From contig CBDCYT010000016.1 of NCBI GenBank assembly GCA_965224325.1, forward strand, positions 157,107-221,106: DNA of 64,000 bases. Direction: 5' to 3'. Source of the DNA: CBDCMJ01 sp965224325 (GTDB taxonomy: Bacteria; Chloroflexota; Dehalococcoidia; Lucifugimonadales; UBA3495). Under the pieces are notes generated by a model, which had not been told where the DNA came from, made no database searches, and saw only the letters and a list, made by a program, of their open reading frames with translations. The stretch's first letter is position 1. Each line of letters starts with the position of its first letter. Below, piece after piece: positions 51,341 to 61,215 of this stretch. The translations under genes and the position numbers were made by a program.

Positions 51341-52099
51341 TCATCTCCTGACGACGCCCTGGGGATCCGTCCTCGACGCCCTGCGGTTGAGGGCGCGGTC
51401 GAGGATCCCGAAGGCCAAGCGGATGCCCAGCTCCGTCACCCTTTGGGAGGGTTCCTCCTCCTGCTTGAGGAGGGCGTGGGCGATGAGGTCGGCCATCTGT
51501 AGCAGGTCGTCGTCCTGGGAGCTTCGGAAGGAGGGGCCGCCGATGATCCGCTCTATGGGGATGTCCTTCGTCGCCTCGCCGTCCTCCCAGACCTCGTACC
51601 TGCTGGGCACGGGGTTGCGGCTCCTGAGCCTGCCGTAGAGCCGCCTGATCATCCGCTCCCCTCCCTCGTCGAAGATGAGATGGGCGTAGCGTCCGTCCGC
51701 CGCGACCGACGTGTTGATGCGGTTGAGCAGACGGTTCAGGCTGACCTGTTCGTAGCCCTTCACGTCGGCCTTGCGCAGGCAGACGTTGACCACTTCGATG
51801 CCGCCTAGCGAGTGGGCGGCGTTCTCTATGATGCGCAGGCCGTCCATGAAGATCTCGGCTCCCTGCTCCGGGGTGAGCCTGCGGCCGGTGTTGTCGATGC
51901 GGGCCAGCTTGCCCCGTCCGGCCAGCAGGTCGCAGGCGTGCAGCTCCCGGCTGGCCGGGACGCTGTAGTCGCCCGCCAACGCCGTGCGCCAGTCCTGGAT
52001 GCGGCCATGCAGGCCGTTCCACCGCTCGGCGTCCACGCCCAGGGCGGAGCGGACGTAGTATCGGGGACCCTCGGACTCGTCGATGTAGTAGATTCTCAT
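51341..52099 (-). CDS. DUF3800 family protein
   Basis: 252 residues starting MRIYYIDESEGPRYYVRSAL. The N-terminal IDES strand, the acidic LIFDEGGERMIRRLYGRL and the C-terminal DDDLLQMADLIAHALLKQEE are the DUF3800 signature. The family has an RNase H-like fold with carboxylates (Asp8, Glu9 and later acids) and is often carried by mobile elements and defence loci. The ATG overlaps the stop of the replication-relaxation gene by 4 bases. Nuclease activity is inferred, not shown. Confidence 0.88.
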   Translation of the reverse strand: MRIYYIDESEGPRYYVRSALGVDAERWNGLHGRIQDWRTALAGDYSVPASRELHACDLLAGRGKLARIDNTGRRLTPEQGAEIFMDGLRIIENAAHSLGGIEVVNVCLRKADVKGYEQVSLNRLLNRINTSVAADGRYAHLIFDEGGERMIRRLYGRLRSRNPVPSRYEVWEDGEATKDIPIERIIGGPSFRSSQDDDLLQMADLIAHALLKQEEEPSQRVTELGIRLAFGILDRALNRRASRTDPQGVVRR

Positions 52100-53772
52100 G
52101 GCTTTGCTTCTCCTTGCATGTCGGTCAGGGGGCGCACCGGCTCGAACCCGCCGCCCGGGGCGAGCCAGGCCCGTCCCAGCGGCCCCTCCCGCTCCACCAG
52201 CTCCAGGTTGGAGGCCAGCAGGGGGACGGAGGTCCTGAGACGGTCCATCTCCCCCTGGGCCACTCTCAGGAAGTGGGTCTGTGCGATGTCGTCGTCGAAG
52301 ACGACCAGGACGACGGGCGGCGCGCCGTGGTCGTCGATGGGCCGGTGGGACGAGTAGTAGCGCAGGTATGGGGCGAGCCGCGCCGCCATGGTGACCGGCC
52401 GCACCGCCCTCCGCTCCCACTCCAGGAAGAAGGGCCATGCGGTCTTCCCGCGCCTGAGCATCCCGAAGGCGTCGGGGTGGATCGAGCGCCTCCCGCCGAA
52501 GTAGCGGAAGTAGCGGGACGCCCTGCGGGGCGGGTCGAGCTGGTTGATCTCCCAGCCCAGGACGCGGGCCTGGCGGGAGAGGGCCGCTACGAAGCCGTGG
52601 ACGGAGGCGGTGTGCTGCATGTCGCGGAGGAGCTGCCGGCTGCGCCTGCCGGAGACGCCGCGCCAGCCTGCTGCGGCCCCGGCGTCGGGGGGAGCGGCGC
52701 TCCACCGCTTCTTCGCTCCGCCAACGGCGGCCCGGTCCCTGCGGGCCAGCAGGGTCAGCCCCGCGTCGGTGAGCACCAGCCGCCGCTCTGCGGAGGGTAC
52801 GCGGGCGGCCAGCCCGAAACCCTCAAGGGCCGTCGTGAGTTGGGAGGCGCGCTGGTTGGTGACTCCCAGCAGACCGGCGAGGTCGCCCAGGGCGAGCCAG
52901 GGCCAGTCGGAGAGCAGGTCGAGGACGCGCTTCTCGGTGGGTTTCAGGAGGGCGGGCAGCATGTGCTCGGGGACGCCCCGCTCGCTCCCCCGCTCGTCGA
53001 TGTCCTGGGGCATGGAGACCCGTGCCAGGGGCCGCTCGGCGGGGAGCGAGCCCCTGCGTTCGATCCGGTCGATGGCGTCTCTGAGGCTGACGGAGGCGTT
53101 CACCGAGGACAGCCGCCACACCGGGTCGTCGGTGGCCGCTGCCGCCGCCTCCCGCTCCAGGGCTAGGACCGTTGGCGTGGACGCCCGGCGCAGAATCCCT
53201 CGGGCGTAGCGCAGCCGGGTCTCGTCGGGGAGGACGAGCAGGATTCCGCCGGGCTGCGGCCCGTCCCTGAGCCGCCCGATCCGCTTGGAAAAGCCGGTGC
53301 GGTCGGTGGCGTGGCCCTGCCGGACGATGCCGATGGTCCTCCCGTCGGGAAGGATGATGGCGGCGTCCATCGGCATGGCGCGGTACCAGCGGAAGCGGAT
53401 GGGGTGGTGGATGTTGGCGACGGCGGAGGCCAGGCGATAGACCACGGCCACGGCGTCGAGCCTCTCCAGGAGGACGCGCCGCCACCGGGCAGCCAACGGG
53501 TAGCTGCGGAGCAGCCGATCCGGGGTGAGGTCTTCCTCCTGGGCCAGGCGGCGCAGGCCGTCTGCGGTGAGGTGGAACCTGCGGGTGGGGGCAACGAGCT
53601 CCGTCCCGTGGGGTACGGAGGCGATCAGCCCGTCGTCCTCCAGTCGGCGGGCGGCCTCGTAGACCGCGCTCTGGGACCAGCCGGAGAGGGCGGCCATCTC
53701 AATCCGGTCGAGGAAGGGCATGGCGGCGAGGCGGCGAAAGAGCTCCCGCTTTCCCCCGGTGAGCGGCCTCAT
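52096..53772 (-). CDS. Replication-relaxation family protein
   Basis: 558 residues. Two winged-helix regions (LAAMPFLDRIEMAALSGWSQ, AVYEAARRLEDDGLI near the N-terminus; RVLDLLSDWPWLALGDLAGL, GVTNQRASQLTTALEGFGL in the middle). A C-terminal part FRYFGGRRSIHPDAFGML, AWPFFLEWERRAVRP fits the replication-relaxation (PF13814) core with a possible PD-(D/E)xK-like FFLEWER. Such proteins accompany conjugative elements of Gram-positives and Chloroflexota. It overlaps the coupling-protein gene by 4 bases. Possibly helps relaxosome assembly. Confidence 0.8.
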   Translation of the reverse strand: MRPLTGGKRELFRRLAAMPFLDRIEMAALSGWSQSAVYEAARRLEDDGLIASVPHGTELVAPTRRFHLTADGLRRLAQEEDLTPDRLLRSYPLAARWRRVLLERLDAVAVVYRLASAVANIHHPIRFRWYRAMPMDAAIILPDGRTIGIVRQGHATDRTGFSKRIGRLRDGPQPGGILLVLPDETRLRYARGILRRASTPTVLALEREAAAAATDDPVWRLSSVNASVSLRDAIDRIERRGSLPAERPLARVSMPQDIDERGSERGVPEHMLPALLKPTEKRVLDLLSDWPWLALGDLAGLLGVTNQRASQLTTALEGFGLAARVPSAERRLVLTDAGLTLLARRDRAAVGGAKKRWSAAPPDAGAAAGWRGVSGRRSRQLLRDMQHTASVHGFVAALSRQARVLGWEINQLDPPRRASRYFRYFGGRRSIHPDAFGMLRRGKTAWPFFLEWERRAVRPVTMAARLAPYLRYYSSHRPIDDHGAPPVVLVVFDDDIAQTHFLRVAQGEMDRLRTSVPLLASNLELVEREGPLGRAWLAPGGGFEPVRPLTDMQGEAKP

Positions 53773-56372
53773 TCCTCAAGCTCCTCGTCGGCTGTCCCGT
53801 CCGCCGTCTCCGGGGCGTCGTCCCCAGGGTTCTGGTCCCGCTTGCTGCGCTGCTTGCGCCGGGCCTGCTCCTGGGACTGGCCGCCGCTCTCCGCCGTCTC
53901 GGTGTCCTGGGCCTTCCTGAGCTTCTCCAGCTCCTCGCGGTACCTGTCCACCAGGTCTTGCATCTCCGCGTCCCGGCGTTCGATGTCGCTGGCCGGTGTT
54001 AGGTAGCTCTCGGCCAGGTCGCGGATGCGCTCGGCGGTGCCGGCGTCTCCCGGCTCCGGCTTGGCGACCTTCATGGAGAAGGCATCCATCCGCTCCGTTC
54101 CCACGGTGGCGCGGACGTAGCACTGGTGGACCGGCAGCGATGTGATGTCGTCCTCGGTCACCCGCTCCTTGCCCAGCTCCCACACGAGCTGGCGGGCGTC
54201 GTTGCCCGCCACCTGGAACACGGCCAGGCAGCCCACGTTGGCCAGGATGGTGTCGCGCATGGTGCGGGAGAGGTCGTCCAGCTTGGCCAGGCTCTGGGTT
54301 GCCAGGACGAAGGAGGCCCCGAACTTGCCAAGCTCCGACAACATGCTCTCGTAGTCCACGCCGGGCATGGACTGCATCTCGTCCACGACGACCAGAGCGC
54401 CCCGGCGCTGCTCGAAGGGCAGGCTGCCCTGCTCCCGAATCACGGCGTCCACGAGGTTGAGGAGGGACGCGCCCACCAGGGCGGCCACGTCCCTTCCCGC
54501 CTTGCCCTGGGCGGTGGAGACCAGCAGGATGCCGCCGTCTTGGATGGTGCGGCGCATGTCGATGGTGGAGCGGGGCTGGCCCAGGATGGCTCTTGCCCGC
54601 TTGGAGGATGCGTAGTAGGAGAGGCGGGTCTGGACCGGGGCCAGGGCGTCGGCGCGGGTCTCGCGCCGCCAGCCGAAGAAGTCCCTGGCCCACCACTGCA
54701 TCAGGTAGGGGTCGTTGACCTTCGCCAGCACCTCGGCGCGGAATCCGTCGTCGGCCAGGATGCGCAGTCCGTCGAGGATGGTGTACTGCTCGCCCGCGTC
54801 CCTGCTCTCATTGGCCTCGTGAAGGGTCTTCACCGTCTGTTCGAGGATGGACTGCATCCTCGGCCCCCACTGGTCCCACAGGCCCTTGGCGATGCGCACG
54901 ACGGAATCGGCGGTGCGGTCGCGGTCGGCGAAGATGCGGGTGTCCAGCAGGTTGATGCCGGGAGCTCCCCGCTCGTCGGCCAGGTCGATGAGCCGCACCT
55001 GCTCGATGAGGGACTCCGGGACGTGTTGGAGCAGGCCGCCCACCAGGTCGGCGTGGGGGTCCACGACGACGATGGCGTCTCCGTCCCTGCCCTCGGCCTT
55101 CTCCCGCATCTTGTGGGCGACGATGTGGTGCATCAGGGTGGATTTGCCCATGCGGGTGCGGGCGACGTAGAGGTGGTGGCGTCTCAGCAGGTCGTCGGGG
55201 AAGTGAATCTTCCTGGGCGTTCCGGTGGTGGTGTCGCCGACGTGGGCGCCGCCGCTGACGCTGCGGGCGGTGGGCAGCAGCACCTTGGCCCCGGCGCGGG
55301 CCACCAGTGGCGTCTCGTCCCTGGCTCCCGGCGGGTGCCACAGGCAGGCCGCCTCGCGGACGCCCATGACGCTGCGCTTCCCGAACAGGCCGGGGCCTGA
55401 CGGGTGGAGCACCTGGGGGTCGGGCACGGCGGGCCGCACCCGGCTCACGTCGAGGCGCGCGCCCGCGGGGTTGTCATAGTCGCGGTAGGCGGCGGCCACC
55501 GGCTCCAGCAGCTCATTCGCCCGGTGGGGCCGGGTGCTCCGGGGCAGGATCGCCGTCACCTGAATCTCGGCGTCGAAGGCGATGCGGGAGACCTTCTCCT
55601 TGATGAGAAGGGGGTCGAAGACCCGCTTGCAGGCCTTCTTCCAGCGGTGCCAGGCCCAGCCGCCCACGGCCAGGGCGAAGGCGACGCCCGCTCCCATGAG
55701 CACGGCCTTCCATGTCTCCCCCGCCTGCACCCACAGGTAGCCCCGGAGGGCGGCCAGGGCCGCCACGCCCAGGACGGCCATCGTCACGCCGTCGGTCTGG
55801 AGGGGCTTGGTCTGATAGGTGTAGGCGGGGTCTCGCCGGTCCTCCACGGGCCGCTTGTGGGCCTTCTCCAGGTGGGACTCCGACCAGTCGGGTCCCATCG
55901 AGCGCAGCATCAGCCGCGCCACGATGCGCTCCCCCTCGTTGAGGTTGGAGAGAGCGCCCATGAGGGCGATGAGGGGGTCCGAGCCGGGGTCGAGCAGGTC
56001 GTCGTCCCGGAAGACCCGGAGAGGCACGTACTCGGGGCCGTCGGCCCGGAGCGTCATGCTCCACGCCTGCTCGTCCTCGGCCAGGCGCAGGGGGTCGTCC
56101 CCGGCGGGAATCTCCTGTATCTGGGCCTGGGGGTAGCGGGCGGCGATCTGGGAGCGCACCACCTGGTCGTCCAGGCAGCGGGCCAAGAGCGTTACGCCGT
56201 CTGCGTCCCCGGCAAGCTCCAGGGAGAAGGGTTCGGGGACGGCGATGGAGCCGAGCATGTTCTCGACTCCCAGGAGGGTGCGCTCCCCCGTCCTGGGCGG
56301 CGTCACCGCCAGCAGCGCCGGGGGTTTCTTGGCCTCGTTGTTCAGCAGCCACTTGATGGGGTTCACTTTCAT
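53769..56372 (-). CDS. VirD4/TraD-like conjugative coupling ATPase
   Basis: 867 residues from the ATG at 56372 (AGAAAGGAGC upstream). A membrane helix pair lies around 225-265 (AVLGVAALAALRGYLWVQA, AVLMGAGVAFALAVGGWAW). Then the ATPase: LYVARTRMGKSTLMHHIVAH (Walker A), AIVVVDPHADLV, LVVVDEMQSMPGVDYE (Walker B) and FVLATQSLAKLDDLSRTM. The C-terminus is acidic and coiled. It should sit at the inner membrane and pass the DNA-relaxase complex to the channel. It follows virB4 by 53 bases. The N-terminal 200 residues before the helices are unusual for VirD4 and typical of the TraG/HerA-like group. Confidence 0.9.
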   Translation of the reverse strand: MKVNPIKWLLNNEAKKPPALLAVTPPRTGERTLLGVENMLGSIAVPEPFSLELAGDADGVTLLARCLDDQVVRSQIAARYPQAQIQEIPAGDDPLRLAEDEQAWSMTLRADGPEYVPLRVFRDDDLLDPGSDPLIALMGALSNLNEGERIVARLMLRSMGPDWSESHLEKAHKRPVEDRRDPAYTYQTKPLQTDGVTMAVLGVAALAALRGYLWVQAGETWKAVLMGAGVAFALAVGGWAWHRWKKACKRVFDPLLIKEKVSRIAFDAEIQVTAILPRSTRPHRANELLEPVAAAYRDYDNPAGARLDVSRVRPAVPDPQVLHPSGPGLFGKRSVMGVREAACLWHPPGARDETPLVARAGAKVLLPTARSVSGGAHVGDTTTGTPRKIHFPDDLLRRHHLYVARTRMGKSTLMHHIVAHKMREKAEGRDGDAIVVVDPHADLVGGLLQHVPESLIEQVRLIDLADERGAPGINLLDTRIFADRDRTADSVVRIAKGLWDQWGPRMQSILEQTVKTLHEANESRDAGEQYTILDGLRILADDGFRAEVLAKVNDPYLMQWWARDFFGWRRETRADALAPVQTRLSYYASSKRARAILGQPRSTIDMRRTIQDGGILLVSTAQGKAGRDVAALVGASLLNLVDAVIREQGSLPFEQRRGALVVVDEMQSMPGVDYESMLSELGKFGASFVLATQSLAKLDDLSRTMRDTILANVGCLAVFQVAGNDARQLVWELGKERVTEDDITSLPVHQCYVRATVGTERMDAFSMKVAKPEPGDAGTAERIRDLAESYLTPASDIERRDAEMQDLVDRYREELEKLRKAQDTETAESGGQSQEQARRKQRSKRDQNPGDDAPETADGTADEELEE

Positions 56373-56425
56373 TCGCTTGCTCCTTTCTCTACTGGTTCCT
56401 TCATTGCGTCGTTCCGTCGCTCTGC

Positions 56426-58676
56426 CTAGTGCCTGCCCGGTGTCCACTCAATTACTGCCGTCTCCTCCGGGGTGGCCTCGATGCGGACGGGGAAGCGGTT
56501 GCCCTTCGCCAGCAGCAACCCGTCTCCACGCGGGCACGACAGGAGCCATCGCTGGAGGTCCTGGGGCAGGTCGAAGGCGTCGCCCACGGTGCTGATGGCG
56601 GCCGCGTCCTGCTGCAAGAGCAGCTTGAAGGCGGCGTTCTGGAGGAGCGCCCGCCCTGAGTGGCCAGTGATGGCGCGGGAGGTGTCCTCGCTGAGCAGGT
56701 CCTGGACGTCCTGGGTGATGAACTGCAACCCCAGCCGGTGCTTCCTGGCCCGCTTCGCCATGCTCACCATGAAGGCCGCTCCCTCCGGGTGCTGCATGAT
56801 CGACCACACCTCGTCCACCACCAGCAGGCGGGGCTTGGGGTCCTGGGCGGCGGCGGCCCACACCGTCTCGGTGCAGACCATCGCGGCGGCGGGGCGAAGC
56901 TCCGGCTCCAGGAGCCGCAGGTCGAAGACGGTGATCAGGGCCTCGCCCCGCAGCAGGTCGTCGCCCTCGTCGGAGAGGAGGTTGCGCAGGCTGCCCGTTG
57001 CGAAGGGCCGCAGCAGCCTCGCCATGTCTTCCCCTCCCGCCTCATCTCCTTGCAGGTACTCGTAGAAGTCGCGGAAGCCGGTGCGCTCCCGGGGCTGGGC
57101 GTAGTAGCCCGCCAGGGCGTGGTCCAGGGAGGCCCTTCGCTCCGCGCCGAGACTCTCGCCCACCATCACCTCGATGAGCCGTCTCAGGCTGCCGATGCGT
57201 TGAAGCAGCTCCTCGGAGTCGCCCCGCTCGATGACGAAGGGGTTCATGCCCTGGCCGGGAATGCCGGGAGAGAGGACGCGCCCACCTGCCGCCCTCGCCA
57301 TGTCCGCGTACTCGCCCTCGGGGTCGATGACGTAGGCGGTGACGCCCCTGGTCAGGCCCCGCAGCATTCCCAGCTTCGTGGCGAAGCTCTTGCCGCTGCC
57401 CGACCGTGCGAGGACGGCGGTGTTGGCGTTCAGGTGCGTCCCGTCCCAGGGGTCGTAGACCACCGGGGCGCAGGCCCGCATGTCGATGCCGTAGAGGGTT
57501 CCCCTCCGGGTGTCCAGGTCGGGGGGGCGAGAATGGGAAGAGACGGGCTATGCTGGACGTGTCCAGCGTCCTCCACTCCGCCACGGCGTTGAGGGCCAGG
57601 GGCAGCGTGGACAGGATGCCCTCGCGCTGGCGGAAGGCCAGGGGGTCGAGCTTGCCCAGCGTGGCGGCGAAGTGGGCCTTGGCCCGCTGGGTCATCTCCT
57701 TGAGGGACGCCTCGTCCTTCGCGTGAAGGGTGATGGAGAGCGAGGCGTGGAAGAGCCTCTCGCGGCCCCGCTGCACCTCGTCGCGGAGGCGGGTCACGTC
57801 CTCCAGGGCAATCTCCGCCTCGGGGGACATGGTGCGGCCCCGCTTGAAGGACAGCGACTGCGCCGACTCGAACCGGACCTTCTGCCACTCCAGCGTCCTG
57901 GCCGCCTGCTCAGCGGGAATCGACCCCAGGTGGATGGACAGGTCCATCGGCGCGCCTGCGGCCATGAGGCTCTGGAGGAAGCCGGGGGCCAGGGAGCGGG
58001 GCCACTTGCCCAGGTGGAGGGAGCGGACCAGGCGGTCTCCGACGCGCACCTCGCGGCGGCGCATCTCCACCTCCACCGGCGTCTCCTCGTCGATCTCGGC
58101 GGGCGTGCCGCCCAGGGCCGAGGCCAGCATCAGCATCCGCAGACGCCTGCCGCTGAAGGGGTGGACGGACAGCCCGGCCCGCGCCAGCAGGCCGCGCAGC
58201 TCGTCGAACCGCCCGAACTCGCACACGGCGTAGAAGCGCCGGTCGAGGATGCCGTCGCGGGCCTCCAGCTCGGTCAACAGCCTGCGAAGGGACTCGGCCG
58301 CCGCCTCGGTCTGCGGCGGCAGGTTGCCCGGTTGGGCCTCCCTGAGCTTGTCCCGAAGCCCGCCAAGGCGCGGCGGGTGCTGCCTGATGAGCAGCTGCAC
58401 GGGGAAGTCGCAGGCGTTGAGCGCCCCGGCGAAGGCCCCCAGCTTCGGCTCGTCTATTTCGAGGCCCATCACCTCGCACACGCCGAGCTTCACCCCGTCC
58501 AGGCGCACGGGGCCGTCCTCCTCCAGATGGGAGAGCATGAAGAACGGGGGCAGGGGCGGCGGCGGCTTGGGAGCGGGCGCCTGCGGTCCTGCGGGTTCCT
58601 GGATCGGCGGAGCGGCTGCGCCATCCGGCGGCCCCTCCGCTCCAGGTGTCTTGATTCGGTCGTTCGGCTTCTTCAA
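56426..58676 (-). pseudogene. VirB4-like secretion ATPase, frameshifted at a homopolymer
   Basis: The first frame (58676 to about 57525) gives a proline-rich start (PPPPLPPFFMLSHLEEDGP) and the VirB4 N-terminal domain (RTLEWQKVRFESAQSLSFKR, REGILSTLPLALNAVAEW). The second (about 57525-56426) gives DMRACAPVVYDPWDGTHLNA, VLARSGSGKSFATKLGMLRG (Walker A), LLVVDEVWSIMQHPEGA (Walker B) and FITQDVQDLLSED. They join at seven G (57521-57527); six would restore TLDTSSIARLFPFSPPDLDT in one frame. The protein would be about 750 residues, normal for VirB4. The family is certain; whether the gene is truly broken is not. Confidence 0.9.
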
Positions 58677-58695
58677 CTCGGTCTTCTCCTTTGCT

Positions 58696-59028
58696 CTAGG
58701 GGGTCGGGAAGTCCACGAGGCCGCTGCGCAGCAGCGCGGCGACCGCCTTGGCCAGAAGGACCAGCACCAGGCCGACGACGGCCATCGCGACGGCGCTCTT
58801 GGCCCTGCCGCCGCCCCGCTCCTCGGCTCCCTCGGCCATCAGGACGAAGCCCGCCCAGACGATGGCGAAGAGGCAGAGCCCGGATGCGGCGTAGGCCATA
58901 GCGGTGAGCACCCGGTCGAAGGCGTCCAGCATGGCCTGCTCCTCGGCCGGGGCCGCGCCGGTGGCCGCCAGCGCAGCCCCGGCAAGAAGGGTTGCGGTCA
59001 ATAGACGCCTCACCACGGCCACTCCCAT
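58696..59028 (-). CDS. VirB2/TrbC-like pilin candidate
   Basis: 110 residues: a signal peptide (VVRRLLTATLLAGAALAATG, cleavage near GAAPAEE) then two hydrophobic helices (AMAYAASGLCLFAIVWAGFV, SAVAMAVVGLVLVLLAKAVA) separated by a charged loop. This is the layout of VirB2/TrbC pilins. It overlaps the PrgI-like gene by 19 bases and precedes virB4 by 19. Confidence 0.78.
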   Translation of the reverse strand: MGVAVVRRLLTATLLAGAALAATGAAPAEEQAMLDAFDRVLTAMAYAASGLCLFAIVWAGFVLMAEGAEERGGGRAKSAVAMAVVGLVLVLLAKAVAALLRSGLVDFPTP

Positions 59029-60728
59029 CCCAACAGGTCGAACCAGTCGCTCAGGCCGCCGCCCGCGGGCGTCTGCTCGGCGGGCGGGTCTACCGGCTCA
59101 GGCTCCGGCAGGACCAGGGCCTCGAAGGGGTCGTCGGCCCCGACGCTGGACGCCAGGGCCAGGGCCTCGTCGCGGCTCCCGGCGATGGGCGACCGCTCCA
59201 CCGTCTCCGCCTTGACGTGCTCCTTGTGCAGCACGTCCACTGTCACCTGCTTGGCGATGGTGGCGCTGGGGACGTAGGCGTACGCCGTCGCGGTGGCGGA
59301 CGCCGTGGCGCCGTCCTCGCAGGTGGCCGTTGCCGTCTCACTGTCGGAGTCGCTGTCCCCCGGGCGATGGAGGTGCACGGTCCTGGTGACTTGCTCCGTC
59401 CGCTCCGGGTGGTGGGTCAGCTGCACCAGGGGCGGCAGCGGAATACGAAGGGCCGCCTTCAGGTCCGCCTCGACGTTCACCTCGTAAACGGCGGCGCCCT
59501 CGCCGACGGCCACACGGAAGCGGGTCTCGCCGTTGGGGACGAACGCGACGCTCGCCTGGGAGCCGCCGCCCGCGACGGCGATAGTCCCGGCGATGCCCGT
59601 CACCTCGGCGTCCATCAACGCCGTCTCGGTGACGCTGGCGTGTCCGGCCACCGTCTGAAGCTCCACCCTCTCCTCGATGGTGGATACGCACTCGGAGGCG
59701 ACGGCTCCCTCGACGGCCCCCGGACTCCAGCCCAGGGAGACGACCCGCAGGTCGCAGAGCTCCCCGTCGATGGCCGGAAGGGGGTACGGGATCTGTCCGC
59801 CTTCGACGGTGACGGCCCCGGCCTGCCCCAGCGTGTCCTCCCACGAGAAGGTGAAGGACGGGTTCGGGCCGTCCAGGGGGAGGGAGTAGTCGATGCGCTC
59901 CCCCTCGTCCAGGGAGGCCGAACCCCAGAACCGCAGCCAGCTGCCCTGCGGCCCGCCGAAGGCCCGCACCCGGAGGTCCAGGGGAGTGGCGGCCCGCAGG
60001 GTGACGGCGGCGCGGTCGCCGGAGACGGTGAGCCCCTCGACGAATATCCGCCGCCCCTCCACTGGCTCGGTCAGATCGAAGTCGATCTCCTCCCGCCAGG
60101 GCTCGTGGTCGTCCGCCAGGGCCGACTGCGGGACGGCCACGACGGCCGCCATCAGGACGGCCAGGGCCACCACCGGAATCCAGCCCACGCGGGGCTTCCG
60201 ATTCCTCGTCTCCAGGGTCTCGGCCCGGTGGTCCTGGCCGTGGCGGTTCCTCCCGTCCTTCCCCCTGCGCTTGCCGAACCAGCGCATGCGCCCGTTGCGG
60301 CGCTCCTTGTTCTTGCGGGTCTTCCTGTTCTTGCGCAGTCTTCCCAGGCCGCGTCCGGCGCGTTTCGCCATCAGGCTCAGCGGGCCGGGGCCGCTCCTGA
60401 CCGGCTGCGCCGGCGCGGGCGGCTCCGCCCTCACCAGCTGGGACACGGGCCCGGCGTAGAGCCGCGCCCCCAGCCGGTACTTGAGCAGGTCGGCGGCCAC
60501 CAGGGGCAGCCGCCGACCGCCTATCTTCCCCACCACCATCGCCACCCCGACCAGTCCGAGGACGACGGCAATCGCCATGCGCACCTCGGACGGGCCGACG
60601 GGGGCGTAGCGGTATGCGCCGTAGGAGATGGCGCATACCGCCGTCACCGCCACGATCTGCGGGAAGGTGAACCCCAGCAGGACCTTGTCCTCCGCCTGCA
60701 CGTGAGTCGGTACCTCGTGTTCTCTCAT
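59010..60728 (-). CDS. PrgI-like protein fused to a large extracytoplasmic domain
   Basis: 572 residues. The N-terminus MREHEVPTHVQAEDKVLLGF with two helices (TFPQIVAVTAVCAISYGAYR, VRMAIAVVLGLVGVAMVVGK) is a PrgI/VirB3 domain. A very basic linker (about 120-175, RKNRKTRKNKERRNGR) follows. A third helix (VGWIPVVALAVLMAAVVAVP) leads to about 370 residues of beta-rich, Ala/Val-rich exported domain. It ends with a Ser/Asp stretch (DSDSDSETATATC), a helix-poor tail and WFDLLGWEWPW. The fusion is unusual, because PrgI proteins are normally about 100-130 residues. The exported part might be a surface adhesin or channel extension. Confidence 0.8.
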   Translation of the reverse strand: MREHEVPTHVQAEDKVLLGFTFPQIVAVTAVCAISYGAYRYAPVGPSEVRMAIAVVLGLVGVAMVVGKIGGRRLPLVAADLLKYRLGARLYAGPVSQLVRAEPPAPAQPVRSGPGPLSLMAKRAGRGLGRLRKNRKTRKNKERRNGRMRWFGKRRGKDGRNRHGQDHRAETLETRNRKPRVGWIPVVALAVLMAAVVAVPQSALADDHEPWREEIDFDLTEPVEGRRIFVEGLTVSGDRAAVTLRAATPLDLRVRAFGGPQGSWLRFWGSASLDEGERIDYSLPLDGPNPSFTFSWEDTLGQAGAVTVEGGQIPYPLPAIDGELCDLRVVSLGWSPGAVEGAVASECVSTIEERVELQTVAGHASVTETALMDAEVTGIAGTIAVAGGGSQASVAFVPNGETRFRVAVGEGAAVYEVNVEADLKAALRIPLPPLVQLTHHPERTEQVTRTVHLHRPGDSDSDSETATATCEDGATASATATAYAYVPSATIAKQVTVDVLHKEHVKAETVERSPIAGSRDEALALASSVGADDPFEALVLPEPEPVDPPAEQTPAGGGLSDWFDLLGWEWPW

Positions 60729-60755
60729 GTCTTCCTCTCCTTCCTCGCGTCGGGC

Positions 60756-61063
60756 CTAGCCGCTGCTACTGCTGGAGTCGCTGCCGCCGGGGGCTTCGGG
60801 TTCGGGCAGGGCGTCGTCGATGTCGATGCCGGGGTCCACGACGGCGTTCATCACCAGCTCCACGACGCCGTAGGCGACCAGGGCCAGGACGATGCCCGCC
60901 AGGGCGTCATCATTGCGCTCTTGCCGCGCTCCATCTGGTTGGGCGCTCCGCTGGCGGTGAGGTACATGTACGCGCCGTAGATGAAGAAGCCGACGCCGAT
61001 GCCCCCCACGACGCCCAGCAGGATGCCCACCAGGTTCGATATGGTCTGTGTCAGCTGTTCCAT
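60756..61063 (-). pseudogene. T4SS pilin-like small membrane protein, frameshifted
   Basis: MEQLTQTISNLVGILLGVVG, GIGVGFFIYGAYMYLTASGA, PNQMERGKSAMM in the first frame. After about 60905 the sense continues in another frame, AGIVLALVAYGVVELVMNAV, and ends in an acidic DPGIDIDDALPEPEAPG tail with SDSSSSG. Joined, it is a 100-residue two-helix protein of the T4SS pilin (PF18895-like) type found next to PrgI in Gram-positive systems. AGAGGAG precedes the ATG. Confidence 0.72.
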
Positions 61064-61215
61064 TCGTTTCACTCCTCTTTGCTTTCGAGCGTTCCGCTCG
61101 TCTCTACCGGTCGGGGTTCGTAAGCTCCGTTACCTGCACATCGCGGCTCCTCCGTCGTGGTATTGGTCGGCGCGGGTCTCGTCCGCGCCTTTGTGATTTC
61201 GTTGTCTCGGTCGGG

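Noticed and set aside
54126..55400. 424-codon plus-strand frame
   Set aside because: Shadow of the coupling ATPase gene, which has clear Walker motifs.
57510..60980. Plus-strand frames of 463 and 662 codons
   Set aside because: Shadows of virB4 and the PrgI-fusion gene; His/Gly/Arg-rich composition typical of antisense frames.
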